From an uncultured Bacteroidales bacterium (GTDB lineage Bacteria; Bacteroidota; Bacteroidia; Bacteroidales; UBA932), in the NCBI GenBank assembly GCA_905234475.1, contig CAJOHX010000002.1, positions 62,001-126,000 of the forward strand: 64,000 nt of DNA, read 5' to 3'. The notes beneath the pieces are model-generated. The model searched no databases. It saw nothing but the letters and a program-made list of their open reading frames with translations, and was not told the origin of the DNA. Shown here one piece after another: positions 54,731 through 62,797 of the stretch. Numbering within the stretch: position 1 is the first letter of the stretch; each line of letters opens with the position of its first letter. The position numbers were made by a program, and so were the translations under genes.

Positions 54731-55449
54731 AGGACGGCCAGGTGGTCAAGGGCATCAATTTCGAGGGGCTCCGCGAAGTCGGGGACGCCGTCGGCATGGG
54801 CGTGCAGTACGCCCGCGACGGCGCCGACGAGCTGGTCTACCTCGACATCAGCGCCACCCAGGAGGGACGCCGCACCTTCGCTGCCCTCGTGGAGCGCATC
54901 GCCCTCGGGATCGACATCCCCTTCACCGTGGGCGGCGGCATCGGCAGCGTCGAGGACGCCGCCCGGCTGCTCGATGCCGGAGCCGACAAGATCTCCGTCA
55001 ACAGCGCCGCCATCGCGGACCCGTCGCTGATCGGGCGCATCGCGGACAAATACGGCAGCCAGTTCGTCGTTGTGGCGATTGACGCCAAATGCATCGACGG
55101 CCGCTGGACCTGCACCACGCACGGCGGCAAGCGCCTCACCGACGTGGAGCTGTTCGCCTGGGCCCGCGAGGCGCAGGAGCGCGGCGCCGGTGAGATCCTC
55201 TTCACCTCGATGGACCACGACGGCACCTGCGCCGGCTATGCCGACGCCGTCTATGCGCGCCTCACCGGCGAGCTCTCCATCCCGGTCATCGCCTCGGGCG
55301 GCGCCGGGAGCATCGAGGACATCCGCCGGGTGCTGACCGAAGGCCGCGCCGACGCCGCCCTCGCCGCCAGCATCTTCCACTACGGACAGATCCCGATTCC
55401 CACCCTCAAACAGGCGCTCCGCGCCGCAGGTATCAATGTTAGAATATGA
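54694..55449 (+). CDS. hisF: Imidazole glycerol-phosphate synthase, cyclase subunit
   Basis: The 251-aa TIM-barrel cyclase makes IGP and AICAR with HisH. VAKRIIPCLDVKDGQVVKG holds one catalytic Asp, and TSMDHDGTCAGY holds the other. TVGGGIGSVEDAARLLDAGA and ASGGAGSIEDIRRVL are the phosphate loops. The start at 54694 overlaps hisA. Its stop overlaps hisIE by 4 bases. Confidence 0.96.
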   Translation: MVAKRIIPCLDVKDGQVVKGINFEGLREVGDAVGMGVQYARDGADELVYLDISATQEGRRTFAALVERIALGIDIPFTVGGGIGSVEDAARLLDAGADKISVNSAAIADPSLIGRIADKYGSQFVVVAIDAKCIDGRWTCTTHGGKRLTDVELFAWAREAQERGAGEILFTSMDHDGTCAGYADAVYARLTGELSIPVIASGGAGSIEDIRRVLTEGRADAALAASIFHYGQIPIPTLKQALRAAGINVRI

Positions 55450-56045
55450 AATTCGCTGATTTTAAGTTAGATAAGACCGGAGACGGACTGCTTCCGGTGA
55501 TTATCCAGGACGACAGGACGCTGAAGGTCCTGATGCTGGGCTATATGAACGAAGAGGCGTTCGACAAGAGCGTCGCGAGCGGGCTCGTGACCTTCTGGTC
55601 CCGCAGCCGCCAGGCGCTCTGGACCAAGGGCGAGACCAGCGGCAACTTCCTCCACATCGTCTCGATGTACCCCGACTGCGACGGCGACACCCTGCTCATC
55701 CGGGCGCTGCCCGACGGTCCCACCTGCCACCGCGGCACCCTCTCCTGCTTCGACACCCCGGACGAAGAAGGCTTCATCCGCACCTTGCAGGCCGTCGTCG
55801 CCGACCGCCATGCGAAGATGCCGGAGGACTCCTACACCACCAAGCTGTTTATCAAGGGCCCCAAGGCCATCGGCAAGAAGGTCCTCGAAGAGGCCGGCGA
55901 GGCCGTCATCGAGGCCGTGGACGGCATGCGCGGCCGCTTCATCTACGAGGCCTCCGACCTCGTGTACCACTTCCTTGTCCTGCTCGAGCAGCAGGGCGTC
56001 ACCCTCGCCGACCTCGAGAGAGAACTTGCGTTGCGGCATCGGTAG
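55446..56045 (+). CDS. hisIE: Phosphoribosyl-AMP cyclohydrolase/phosphoribosyl-ATP diphosphatase
   Basis: The 199-aa fusion has a HisI half (about 1-110; LMLGYMNEEAF, FWSRSRQALWTKGETSG, DCDGDTLLIRA with metal-binding residues, GPTCHRGTLSCF) and a HisE half (about 115-199; SYTTKLFIKGPKAIGKKVLE and EEAGEAVIEAVDG). It completes the his set; all nine activities are encoded in this operon. It is followed by a palindromic repeat and a gene-free stretch. Confidence 0.95.
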   Translation: MKFADFKLDKTGDGLLPVIIQDDRTLKVLMLGYMNEEAFDKSVASGLVTFWSRSRQALWTKGETSGNFLHIVSMYPDCDGDTLLIRALPDGPTCHRGTLSCFDTPDEEGFIRTLQAVVADRHAKMPEDSYTTKLFIKGPKAIGKKVLEEAGEAVIEAVDGMRGRFIYEASDLVYHFLVLLEQQGVTLADLERELALRHR

Positions 56046-56048
56046 TCG

Positions 56049-56083
56049 TGCCGGGACTGCAGTCCCGACCTGATCGGGAATCT
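56049..56083. repeat. Palindromic repeat after the his operon
   Basis: CGGGACTGCAGTCCCG is a 16-bp perfect palindrome, followed by ACCTGATCGGGAATCT. It probably belongs to the same broad class of interspersed repeats as the CCGGG...CCCGG elements. The rest of 56046-56341 is AT-rich with a TATCTTTG box at 56280-56287 and no other feature. Confidence 0.55.
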
Positions 56084-56260
56084 ATCATCCCCAAGTAATC
56101 ACTAAAAATGGGAGAAAAGGGGGTGTTATCGAATCTGCCAGAACTTCAGATGTTTTTTATGCGTAAAATAATAATAAGGGGAATAAATAATCAATCGTTT
56201 CAATCATTTCGTCCCTAAAAAAGCGTCAAAAATCCGCCAACCTGATAAAAATCACAATTT

Positions 56261-56287
56261 TTGGCGTACGTTTTTTTCATATCTTTG
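56261..56287 (+). promoter_or_regulatory. Possible promoter of the GNAT pair
   Basis: TATCTTTG at 56280-56287 matches the -7 box. TTG at 56261 is only 16 bases upstream, shorter than usual. The antitoxin-like ATG is 54 bases downstream. Confidence 0.4.
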
Positions 56288-56341
56288 TTCTTTCGAATCA
56301 TCCTTCTCATCTTTGCAGTCGAAAACATGATGGTTTGAATT

Positions 56342-56494
56342 ATGGCAAAACCTATTAAAGAAACTCCCGTCTTGTATGACGATGACGCCGAGCGCCTCGA
56401 AATGGCGGTCCATAACGTCGTTCCCTTGACTGACGAAGAGCGGAAGGAAATCATGAAAGCGTATGACGACGTGAAAAAGTGTTGTGCGTTATGA
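56342..56494 (+). CDS. Small antitoxin-like protein upstream of GNAT
   Basis: The 50-aa acidic protein reads MAKPIKETPVLYDDDAERLE and so on to VKKCCAL, and is too short for many gene finders. Its stop overlaps the GNAT start as ATGA, a typical coupling for toxin-antitoxin pairs. It is not the RHH/DUF1778 type. I recall similar KPIKxTPVL small proteins before GNAT genes in Bacteroidetes, but not as a named family. The antitoxin role is inferred from context. The DNA is AT-richer than the neighbours. Confidence 0.65.
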   Translation: MAKPIKETPVLYDDDAERLEMAVHNVVPLTDEERKEIMKAYDDVKKCCAL

Positions 56495-57057
56495 GTTATT
56501 CGTTTAGAAAGTTCAAACCTGATACGGATGTCCTGAAGCCGTTCGACTGTGGCAATGCAGACTTGAACGGCTTTTTGCTTGAGACTACCGGCAATATCCC
56601 GAACGCAACCACCTACGATCGGCAATTGTTGGCCGCCACTTATGTGGTGGAAGATGACGATACGCACGATATTTTGGCATATTTCAGCCTGTTGCACGAC
56701 AAATTGGAGCGGGAGTTTGTCAATCCCGCCAACTGGAATCGAGTTTCGCGAAAGATCCCCAACTCCAAAAGACGTTCCTCTTATCCCGCACTCAAAATAG
56801 GCCGTCTGGCAGTCAACAGACAACACAGTATGCACGGGATAGGCACACATATCGTTCGCTTTGTCGAGGCAATGTATCTGATGAACAAACAGGCTGGATG
56901 CCGGTTCATCACAGTTGACGCAATCCCTTCCGCGGTAGATTTTTATAAAAAAAGCAAATTCATCACGCTCAAGGAGCCTGACCCCAGCATGAAACAAGCG
57001 GCGGTAGATGAATTGGACCAAACAACCTTGATGGGATTCGATCTTAAGTCTTTCTGA
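56491..57057 (+). CDS. GNAT acetyltransferase, toxin-like
   Basis: The 188-aa protein starts with PFDCGNADLNGFLLE near residue 22, a hallmark of GNAT toxins (TacT/AtaT-like) that acetylate aminoacyl-tRNA. KIGRLAVNRQHSMHGIGTHI resembles the acetyl-CoA loop, with G-rich GIG. VDFYKKSKFITLKE is the usual C-terminal motif. A preceding 50-aa overlapping gene completes a toxin-antitoxin-like pair. The AT-rich codon use hints at transfer. A metabolic N-acetyltransferase cannot be excluded. Confidence 0.8.
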   Translation: MSYSFRKFKPDTDVLKPFDCGNADLNGFLLETTGNIPNATTYDRQLLAATYVVEDDDTHDILAYFSLLHDKLEREFVNPANWNRVSRKIPNSKRRSSYPALKIGRLAVNRQHSMHGIGTHIVRFVEAMYLMNKQAGCRFITVDAIPSAVDFYKKSKFITLKEPDPSMKQAAVDELDQTTLMGFDLKSF

Positions 57058-57068
57058 GAGGATCGGAC

Positions 57069-57098
57069 TTGGATTGACTGTAGAAATCACTATATTTG
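57069..57098 (+). promoter_or_regulatory. Promoter of the thiamine uptake unit
   Basis: TTG at 57069-57071, 19 bases, then TATATTTG at 57091-57098 is a perfect consensus match, upstream of the TPP riboswitch. Confidence 0.75.
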
Positions 57099-57112
57099 CA
57101 CTGGCTTTTGCA

Positions 57113-57205
57113 GCGTGCAAGCCAAGGGGTGCTGAGGCCCGCAGCGGGCCGAGGCTGAGATGATACCCTCAGACCTGATCGGGATAATGCCCGCGTAGGA
57201 AACCG
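57113..57205 (+). ncRNA. TPP riboswitch (THI element)
   Basis: The conserved core is present in order: AGGGGTGCT, GGCTGAGATGATACCC, GACCTGATCGGGATAATGCC, and GCGTAGGAAACC. A GGCCCGCAGCGGGCC stem forms the variable P3-like arm. TPP binding would shut off the downstream TonB receptor and PnuT. No clear terminator follows, so translational control is likely. Confidence 0.92.
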
Positions 57206-57256
57206 TTATCTTCCCATCCCCTTATTGTATAATTTATTTACAATTAAGGATCTACT

Positions 57257-59650
57257 ATGTACAAACGTTTGCTGTACGCCGTCCTGCCGGCCCTTGCGCT
57301 GGCGGCTTCCGGCGTCGTCCCCGCCGCCGCCCAGGCGCCGGATTCCCTCCATGTCGAACAGCTCCAGGAAGTCGTGATCGGCGCCGTCCGCGCCGCCAAG
57401 AACGCCCCCTACGCCGTGGCCAACATCAGCCGCACCGAACTGCAGGACTTCTCCGTCACCGGCATCGAGCTGCCGATGCTCTTCGCCCGCACGCCGGGCA
57501 TCATCGCCTGGAGCGAAAACGGCGTCGGCACCGGCACCTCCTACATGCGCATCCGCGGCGCCGGCGGCTCCCGCATCAACGTCACGCTGGACGGCGTGCC
57601 GCTCAATTCCCCGGAGGACCAGACGGTCTTCTGGGCCAACATGAACTCCTATGGCGCCCTGATGGGCAGCGTGCAGATCCAGCGCGGCGTGGGCGCCTCC
57701 ACCAACGGCGACGGCGCCTTCGGCGGCACCATCGCCCTCGGCACCAAGGCCCCTTCCCTCGTGCCGACGGCCGAGATGAACGTCTCCTTCGGATCCTGGC
57801 TTACCCTGAACCTGGGTGCAAGCGCCTCCACGGGGCTGCTGTTTAACCACCTCATCCTGGAAGGCGCCTACCACCAGACCAACACCGACGGCTACCTGCA
57901 CGGCACCGCCGGCCACTCGGGCAGCTGGTACGGCGGCCTGACCTGGCTGGGCCGCAGCTGGAAGCTGTCCTACAAGATCCTGGGCAACTTCGAGACGACC
58001 GGCCAGGCCTGGAACGGCGTCACGGCCGGCACGGACGACCTCTCCATCATGGACGGGACCTACGGCAATCACACCGGCATCAAGACCTACCGGGACATGT
58101 GGGAAGCCGGCCTGGGCCTGTACAACTCCCTCTACGAGCGGATGATCATCGACGACGGGAAATACTCCTTCGAGCGCTACCGCACGGGCGACGACGCCTA
58201 CTGGCCCCGCACCACGGACAACTTCTGGCAGACCCACCACATCCTCAACTTCGCCTGGGACATCAACCCGTACTGGAAACTCTCCGTCAGCCCGCACTAC
58301 ACCCACGGCTACGGCTACTACGAGGAGTTCCGCTACCAGAACAAACTGACCAAATTCGGCATTCCCGCCTTCATCGACCAGCAGGGCAGCACCGTCAGTC
58401 GCAGCGATTTCGTACGTCGGAAGGGCCTCACGCAGGACGCCTACGGCGTCGTAGCCAACCTCGCTTTCCGCAAGGGGGCCTGGGATGTGCTCGGCGGCGC
58501 TTCCGTGCAGAAGTTCGCGGGCAACCATTTCGGGTACCTGGTCTACGTCGGAAATCCCGATGTTTACAATTACATCAAATACCTGTCCTCGTCCTCGGCG
58601 CAGTGGTACAGCGAGGACGGCTACCAGTATTACGATTCCGACGCCGCCAAGACGGATGCCAGCGGTTTTGTGAAAGCCACCTGGAGCCTCAACCCGCAAT
58701 GGAGCGTGTTCGGCGACCTGCAGCTGCGCCACGTGGCCTACCGGACCGACGGCTACAACGACAAGTATTACACGGACGAATACGGCATGCCGCAGAAGCA
58801 TATGCTGGACGTCGACGTGAAATACAACTTCCTCAACCCCAAGGCCGGTGTCAATTACCAGCGCGGCGGCCACAGGGCCTATGCTTCCTTCGCGATGAGC
58901 CACCGCGAGCCGGAGCGCAACAATTTCACCGACAACGGCAAATACCCCTTCCCGCGCGCCGAGCGCCTGCTGGACTGGGAGGCGGGCTACCAATATGAAA
59001 GCCGCCGTGTCCGCGCCGGCGTGAATCTCTACTACATGCGCTACAAGGACCAGCTGGTCCAGACCGGCGAAGTGAGCGACATCGGCGAGGCGCTGACCAC
59101 CAACATCCCGGACTCTTACCGCCTGGGGGCCGAGCTGACGGCCGGTTGGGACGTCACCCGCTGGCTGACCCTGGAAGGCAACGCCGCCCTGAGCCGCAAC
59201 CGCCTGCTGGACTTTGTAGAATATGTCGAAGACTGGGACCACGGCACCCGCAAGATCCACTACGACAGCGCCCCGCTGGCCTATTCGCCCGACGCCATCC
59301 TGAACGGCTTCGTCACCCTGCATTCCGGCGGTTTCAGCGCTGTGTGGCACACCGGCTTCGCCAGCCGGATGTACCTGGACAATACGGGCAACGGGGACCG
59401 GTCCCTGCAGGCCTACAGTCTCTCGGACCTGAGCCTCAATTACCGGTTGAAGCCCCGTAAAATATTGAAAGAAGCGGTCTTCGGCCTGGATTTCAACAAC
59501 ATCTTCTCCGCCCGTGTGGCGCAGAGCGGCTGGGTCTACAGCGCCATCTGCGAGAGCTACGGCCACCCGGACGACAACCGCTACTACCAGATCGGTTTCA
59601 TTCCGGTGGCGCCGCTCACCGTCCTCGGCCATATCACCTTGCGCTTCTAG
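57257..59650 (+). CDS. TonB-dependent outer-membrane receptor, probably for thiamine
   Basis: The 797-aa protein has a signal peptide (MYKRLLYAVLPALALAASG), then a plug domain with LQEVVIGAVRAAKNAP as TonB-box region and YMRIRGAGGSRINVTLDGVP. The rest is a beta barrel ending FIPVAPLTVLGHITLRF, with terminal Phe typical of outer-membrane proteins. It lacks the N-terminal carboxypeptidase-like domain of SusC types. The TPP riboswitch and adjacent pnuT gene mark it as the thiamine (OMR1-like) transporter of Bacteroidetes; substrate inferred from context. Confidence 0.88.
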   Translation: MYKRLLYAVLPALALAASGVVPAAAQAPDSLHVEQLQEVVIGAVRAAKNAPYAVANISRTELQDFSVTGIELPMLFARTPGIIAWSENGVGTGTSYMRIRGAGGSRINVTLDGVPLNSPEDQTVFWANMNSYGALMGSVQIQRGVGASTNGDGAFGGTIALGTKAPSLVPTAEMNVSFGSWLTLNLGASASTGLLFNHLILEGAYHQTNTDGYLHGTAGHSGSWYGGLTWLGRSWKLSYKILGNFETTGQAWNGVTAGTDDLSIMDGTYGNHTGIKTYRDMWEAGLGLYNSLYERMIIDDGKYSFERYRTGDDAYWPRTTDNFWQTHHILNFAWDINPYWKLSVSPHYTHGYGYYEEFRYQNKLTKFGIPAFIDQQGSTVSRSDFVRRKGLTQDAYGVVANLAFRKGAWDVLGGASVQKFAGNHFGYLVYVGNPDVYNYIKYLSSSSAQWYSEDGYQYYDSDAAKTDASGFVKATWSLNPQWSVFGDLQLRHVAYRTDGYNDKYYTDEYGMPQKHMLDVDVKYNFLNPKAGVNYQRGGHRAYASFAMSHREPERNNFTDNGKYPFPRAERLLDWEAGYQYESRRVRAGVNLYYMRYKDQLVQTGEVSDIGEALTTNIPDSYRLGAELTAGWDVTRWLTLEGNAALSRNRLLDFVEYVEDWDHGTRKIHYDSAPLAYSPDAILNGFVTLHSGGFSAVWHTGFASRMYLDNTGNGDRSLQAYSLSDLSLNYRLKPRKILKEAVFGLDFNNIFSARVAQSGWVYSAICESYGHPDDNRYYQIGFIPVAPLTVLGHITLRF

Positions 59651-59653
59651 CCC

Positions 59654-60223
59654 ATGAGTACGCTGCGCATTCTGGACATCCTCGGATTCGTCGTCGGGCT
59701 CGTCTACCTGATCCTCGAGTACAAGGCCAGCATCTGGCTGTGGCTCGCCAGCATCATCATGCCCGCGATCGACATGGTGCTCTATTTCAAGGCGGGCCTG
59801 TATGCCGATTTCGGCATGGCCATCTATTACTGCCTCGCCGGCGTGTACGGCTATGTAGCCTGGAAATGGCTGGGACGCACGAAGAAGGAGGCAGAGCGCC
59901 CCATTACGCGCTACAAGCGCGCCCACATCCTGCCGTCTGTCCTGGCATTCGCGCTGCTCTGGTTCGGAATCTGGTGGATCCTCACGCACTGGACCAATTC
60001 CAACGTCCCGGTGGCCGACGCCTTCACCACGGCGCTGAGCATCGTGGCCCTGTGGGCCCTCGCGCAGAAATACGCCGAGCAGTGGCTCCTGTGGCTCGCC
60101 GTGGACATCGTCTGCTGCGTCCTGTACATCCGCAAAGGCATTCCCTTCAAGGCCGCGATCTACGGTCTCTACACGGTCGTAGCGGTGCTGGGATACCGGA
60201 AATGGCTGCGGATGATTGTTTGA
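59654..60223 (+). CDS. PnuT/PnuC-family thiamine (or NMN-type) transporter
   Basis: The 189-aa inner-membrane protein has about seven hydrophobic helices. WLASIIMPAIDMVLYFKAGL, YADFGMAIYYCLAGVYGYVA and WLLWLAVDIVCCVLYIRKGI are typical of PnuC-like SWEET-fold carriers. Under a TPP riboswitch the PnuT role, importing thiamine, is the best assignment. It starts 3 bases after the receptor gene. No thiamine pyrophosphokinase (tnr3 type) follows; a promoter for relA-like synthetase comes next. Confidence 0.88.
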   Translation: MSTLRILDILGFVVGLVYLILEYKASIWLWLASIIMPAIDMVLYFKAGLYADFGMAIYYCLAGVYGYVAWKWLGRTKKEAERPITRYKRAHILPSVLAFALLWFGIWWILTHWTNSNVPVADAFTTALSIVALWALAQKYAEQWLLWLAVDIVCCVLYIRKGIPFKAAIYGLYTVVAVLGYRKWLRMIV

Positions 60224-60224
60224 T

Positions 60225-60255
60225 TTGCTATTCGCCGGGGAGAATTGTAAATTTG
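60225..60255 (+). promoter_or_regulatory. Promoter of the alarmone synthetase gene
   Basis: TTG at 60225-60227, 20 bases, then TAAATTTG at 60248-60255, a full consensus match, 24 bases before the ATG. Confidence 0.65.
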
Positions 60256-60279
60256 CAGGAAAAGCAAAACAAACGAGAT

Positions 60280-60933
60280 ATGGCAGAAATGGATAAAGCA
60301 CAGGAGCTGATGGCGCTCTGGATGGAGGAGTCCTCCGAGGATTACCGCAAACTGATGGCATACTACGAGTGCGCCATCATGGAAGTCGAGACCAAATTCA
60401 AGGTCCTCTCGAAGAATTTCTCCCTCGGGGACGACTGCAACCCCATCGAGAGCATCCAGTCCCGCCTCAAGTCCACCCGCAGCATTTTCAAGAAGATGCA
60501 GAAAAAAGGCCTCCCGCTCACGGTCGAGGCCATCGAGCAGAACCTCCACGACATCGCCGGCGTGCGGGTGATCTGCTCCACCATTTCGGACATCTACGCC
60601 CTGGCGGACGCCTTCATCAATCAGGACGACGTGTTCCTGGTCAACCGCAAGGATTATATCGCGGAGCCCAAGGAAAGCGGCTACCGCAGCCTGCACCTGA
60701 TCATCTCCACGCCCATCTTCCTCGAAGATAAAAAGCGGATGATGGAGGTGGAGGTGCAGATGCGCACCCTGTCCATGGACACCTGGGCCAGCCTCGAGCA
60801 CAAGTTCCTTTACAAGAAGGAAAGCAACCCTTATATCGACGAGATCATCAAGGAACTGCGTGTCTGCGCTGACGCCTGTGCCGCCATCGACGCCCGCATG
60901 CAGCACGTCCACGACCTGCGCAACAAGGGCTAG
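60280..60933 (+). CDS. Small alarmone synthetase (RelA/SpoT domain, RelQ-like)
   Basis: The 217-aa single-domain protein makes (p)ppGpp from ATP and GDP/GTP. KPLPLTVEAIEQNLHDIAG leads into the conserved AGVRVIC segment, then EPKESGYRSLHLI and EVQMRTLSMDTWASLEHKF, which are the active-site motifs of RelA/SpoT synthetases. No HD hydrolase or TGS domain is present. It has its own promoter and is followed by a DnaJ-type gene. Confidence 0.9.
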   Translation: MAEMDKAQELMALWMEESSEDYRKLMAYYECAIMEVETKFKVLSKNFSLGDDCNPIESIQSRLKSTRSIFKKMQKKGLPLTVEAIEQNLHDIAGVRVICSTISDIYALADAFINQDDVFLVNRKDYIAEPKESGYRSLHLIISTPIFLEDKKRMMEVEVQMRTLSMDTWASLEHKFLYKKESNPYIDEIIKELRVCADACAAIDARMQHVHDLRNKG

Positions 60934-60936
60934 CGG

Positions 60937-61725
60937 ATGGGAACCCTCAAGTGGATTGTCGGCTTTCTGGGCTGGGTGTCGGGCGGTCCGATCGGGGCGC
61001 TGATCGGCTTCCTGTTCGGCTCGTTGGTTGAGAGCGGCCTGGACTCCCTGAGGCAGCTGACCGGCAACATGGATCCCGGCCAGCAGGGCGGCACGACTTA
61101 TCAGCGGACGACGACCGCCAGCCGGGGCTATACCGCCACCGAGCAGCGCAACAGCTTCATGGTGAGCCTGCTCGTGCTCTCCTCCGCCGTCATCAAGGCG
61201 GACGGCCGCATCCTGCAGTCGGAGCTTGACTACGTGCGCGACTTCGTGCGCCGCAATTTCGGCGAAGCCGCTGTGTCAGAGGCCATGCGCATCCTGGACG
61301 GCCTGAACGGCCAGCAGGTCAACCTCTACGAGGTCGGATCGCAGATCTCCTACTACATGAACTACTCCCAGCGCCTGCAGCTTTTCCACTACCTGGTCGG
61401 GATAGCAAACGCCGACGGCGAGCTCTGCAAGCAGGAGAAGGACGTGCTGGAAGCCATTGCATCAGCCATCCGGCTGAACGCCGCCGACGCGACTTCCGTG
61501 ATTGCGATGTTCTACAAGGATACCGATTCCGCGTATGCGGTGCTCGAGATCTCCCCGTCCGCCACCGACGACGAAGTCAAGACCGCCTACCGGCGCATGG
61601 CGATGAAGAACCACCCCGACAAGGTGGCCACCCTCGGCCCGGACGTCCAGAAAGCCGCCGAGGAGAAGTTCCGCAAGATCCAGCAGGCCTACGAGACCAT
61701 CAAGAAGCAGCGGGGAATGAGTTGA
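60937..61725 (+). CDS. TerB-DnaJ domain protein (DjlA-like)
   Basis: The 262-aa protein has an N-terminal hydrophobic hairpin (FLGWVSGGPIGALIGFLFGS), then a TerB-like helical domain (about 70-185; VLSSAVIKADGRILQSELDY, VGIANADGELCKQEKDVLEA) and a C-terminal J domain (SAYAVLEISPSATDDEVKTA; HPD at KNHPDKVA). This is the DjlA architecture, a membrane-tethered DnaJ. It likely helps DnaK at the inner membrane. It starts 3 bases after the alarmone synthetase. Confidence 0.9.
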   Translation: MGTLKWIVGFLGWVSGGPIGALIGFLFGSLVESGLDSLRQLTGNMDPGQQGGTTYQRTTTASRGYTATEQRNSFMVSLLVLSSAVIKADGRILQSELDYVRDFVRRNFGEAAVSEAMRILDGLNGQQVNLYEVGSQISYYMNYSQRLQLFHYLVGIANADGELCKQEKDVLEAIASAIRLNAADATSVIAMFYKDTDSAYAVLEISPSATDDEVKTAYRRMAMKNHPDKVATLGPDVQKAAEEKFRKIQQAYETIKKQRGMS

Positions 61726-61741
61726 TTCAAGTGCTATAGAA

Positions 61742-62797
61742 ATGTTATCAAAAGAAGATACCCTCGCGGGGATGAGCCTGCGGCAGAAGGTCGGACAGCT
61801 GTTCATCGTCCGGCCGGAGTCGCTGGAGCCCGCGATCCGCTATGACGACGACGCGCAGCTGCCGCCCTACCGCCTCCAGTCGGTGAGCGGCGGGATGCGG
61901 ACCCGGGCGCAGGAATACCCCGTCGGCGGCATCCTTCTCTACGGGCACAACATCCTGGATGAAAAGCAGTTAGCCACCTTCATAAAGGATTTGAAGGCCC
62001 TGCCGGGCAAACCTCTTCTCTGCATCGACGAGGAGGGCGGGCGCGTGAGCCGCATCGCGAACAATCCCGCCTTCGGCGTGCCCCGCTTCGAGAGCATGGC
62101 CGCCCTGGCGAAAGAAGGAGAACAGGCGGTGCACGAAGCCGCCCGCACCATCGGCGCCTACCTCCGGCGCTACGGCTTCGACATCGATTTTGCCCCCGTG
62201 GCGGACGTCAACACCAATCCGGCGAACATCATTATCGGCGCGCGCGCCTTCAGCGACAGGCCGGAAGAAGCCGCCCCGCTGGTCGCCGCCTACGTGCGCG
62301 GCCTCGCCGAAGAGGGCATCGCGGGCTGCCTCAAGCATTTCCCCGGCCACGGGGACACCCGCGCCGACACGCACCTCGGGTTCGCCGCCAGCGGCAAGAG
62401 CTGGGAGGAGATGCGCGCGTGCGAAATGCTCCCCTTCCGCGCGGGCATTGCCGCCGGCGCTCCGCTCGTGATGGCCGCGCACATCGCCGCCCCGGCCGTG
62501 ACCGGAAGCGATGCGCCCGCCACCCTCTGCCCCACCCTCCTTCAAGACAAACTCCGCGGAGAGCTAAGCTTCCGCGGAGTCGTTATCACCGACGCGCTGG
62601 AGATGGGCGCCATCCGGCAGCGCTACGACAGCGCACAGGCGGCCGTCGCCGCCCTGCAGGCCGGTGCGGACCTGCTCCTCTGTCCCCTGGACTACTGCGC
62701 CGCCTTCGACGGCGTCGTGGAGGCCGTCCGTGCCGGTATCCTGACCGAAGCACGCATCGACGAGAGCCTGCGGCGCATTTCAAACTTGAGATCATGA
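61742..62797 (+). CDS. nagZ: GH3 beta-N-acetylhexosaminidase-like glycosidase
   Basis: The 351-aa protein has the GH3 catalytic domain. GKPLLCIDEEGGRVSRI, GCLKHFPGHGDTRADTHLGF and FRGVVITDALEMGAI carry the typical NagZ motifs, the last with the nucleophile Asp. There is no second GH3 domain and no signal peptide, so a cytoplasmic cell-wall recycling role is likely. The ATG at 61742 is 16 bases after the DjlA-like gene. Its stop overlaps the CotH-like start. Confidence 0.88.
   Translation: MLSKEDTLAGMSLRQKVGQLFIVRPESLEPAIRYDDDAQLPPYRLQSVSGGMRTRAQEYPVGGILLYGHNILDEKQLATFIKDLKALPGKPLLCIDEEGGRVSRIANNPAFGVPRFESMAALAKEGEQAVHEAARTIGAYLRRYGFDIDFAPVADVNTNPANIIIGARAFSDRPEEAAPLVAAYVRGLAEEGIAGCLKHFPGHGDTRADTHLGFAASGKSWEEMRACEMLPFRAGIAAGAPLVMAAHIAAPAVTGSDAPATLCPTLLQDKLRGELSFRGVVITDALEMGAIRQRYDSAQAAVAALQAGADLLLCPLDYCAAFDGVVEAVRAGILTEARIDESLRRISNLRS

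Noticed and set aside
56046..56341. Further genes or a CRISPR array in the AT-rich gap after hisIE
   Set aside because: Only one palindromic repeat and a promoter-like box are seen; no spaced direct repeats and no frame with support.
57206..60361. A 1051-codon open frame on the minus strand opposite the TonB receptor
   Set aside because: It runs antisense to three well-supported genes, has low-complexity Ala/Gly/Val/His content, and is a by-product of GC-rich codon use.
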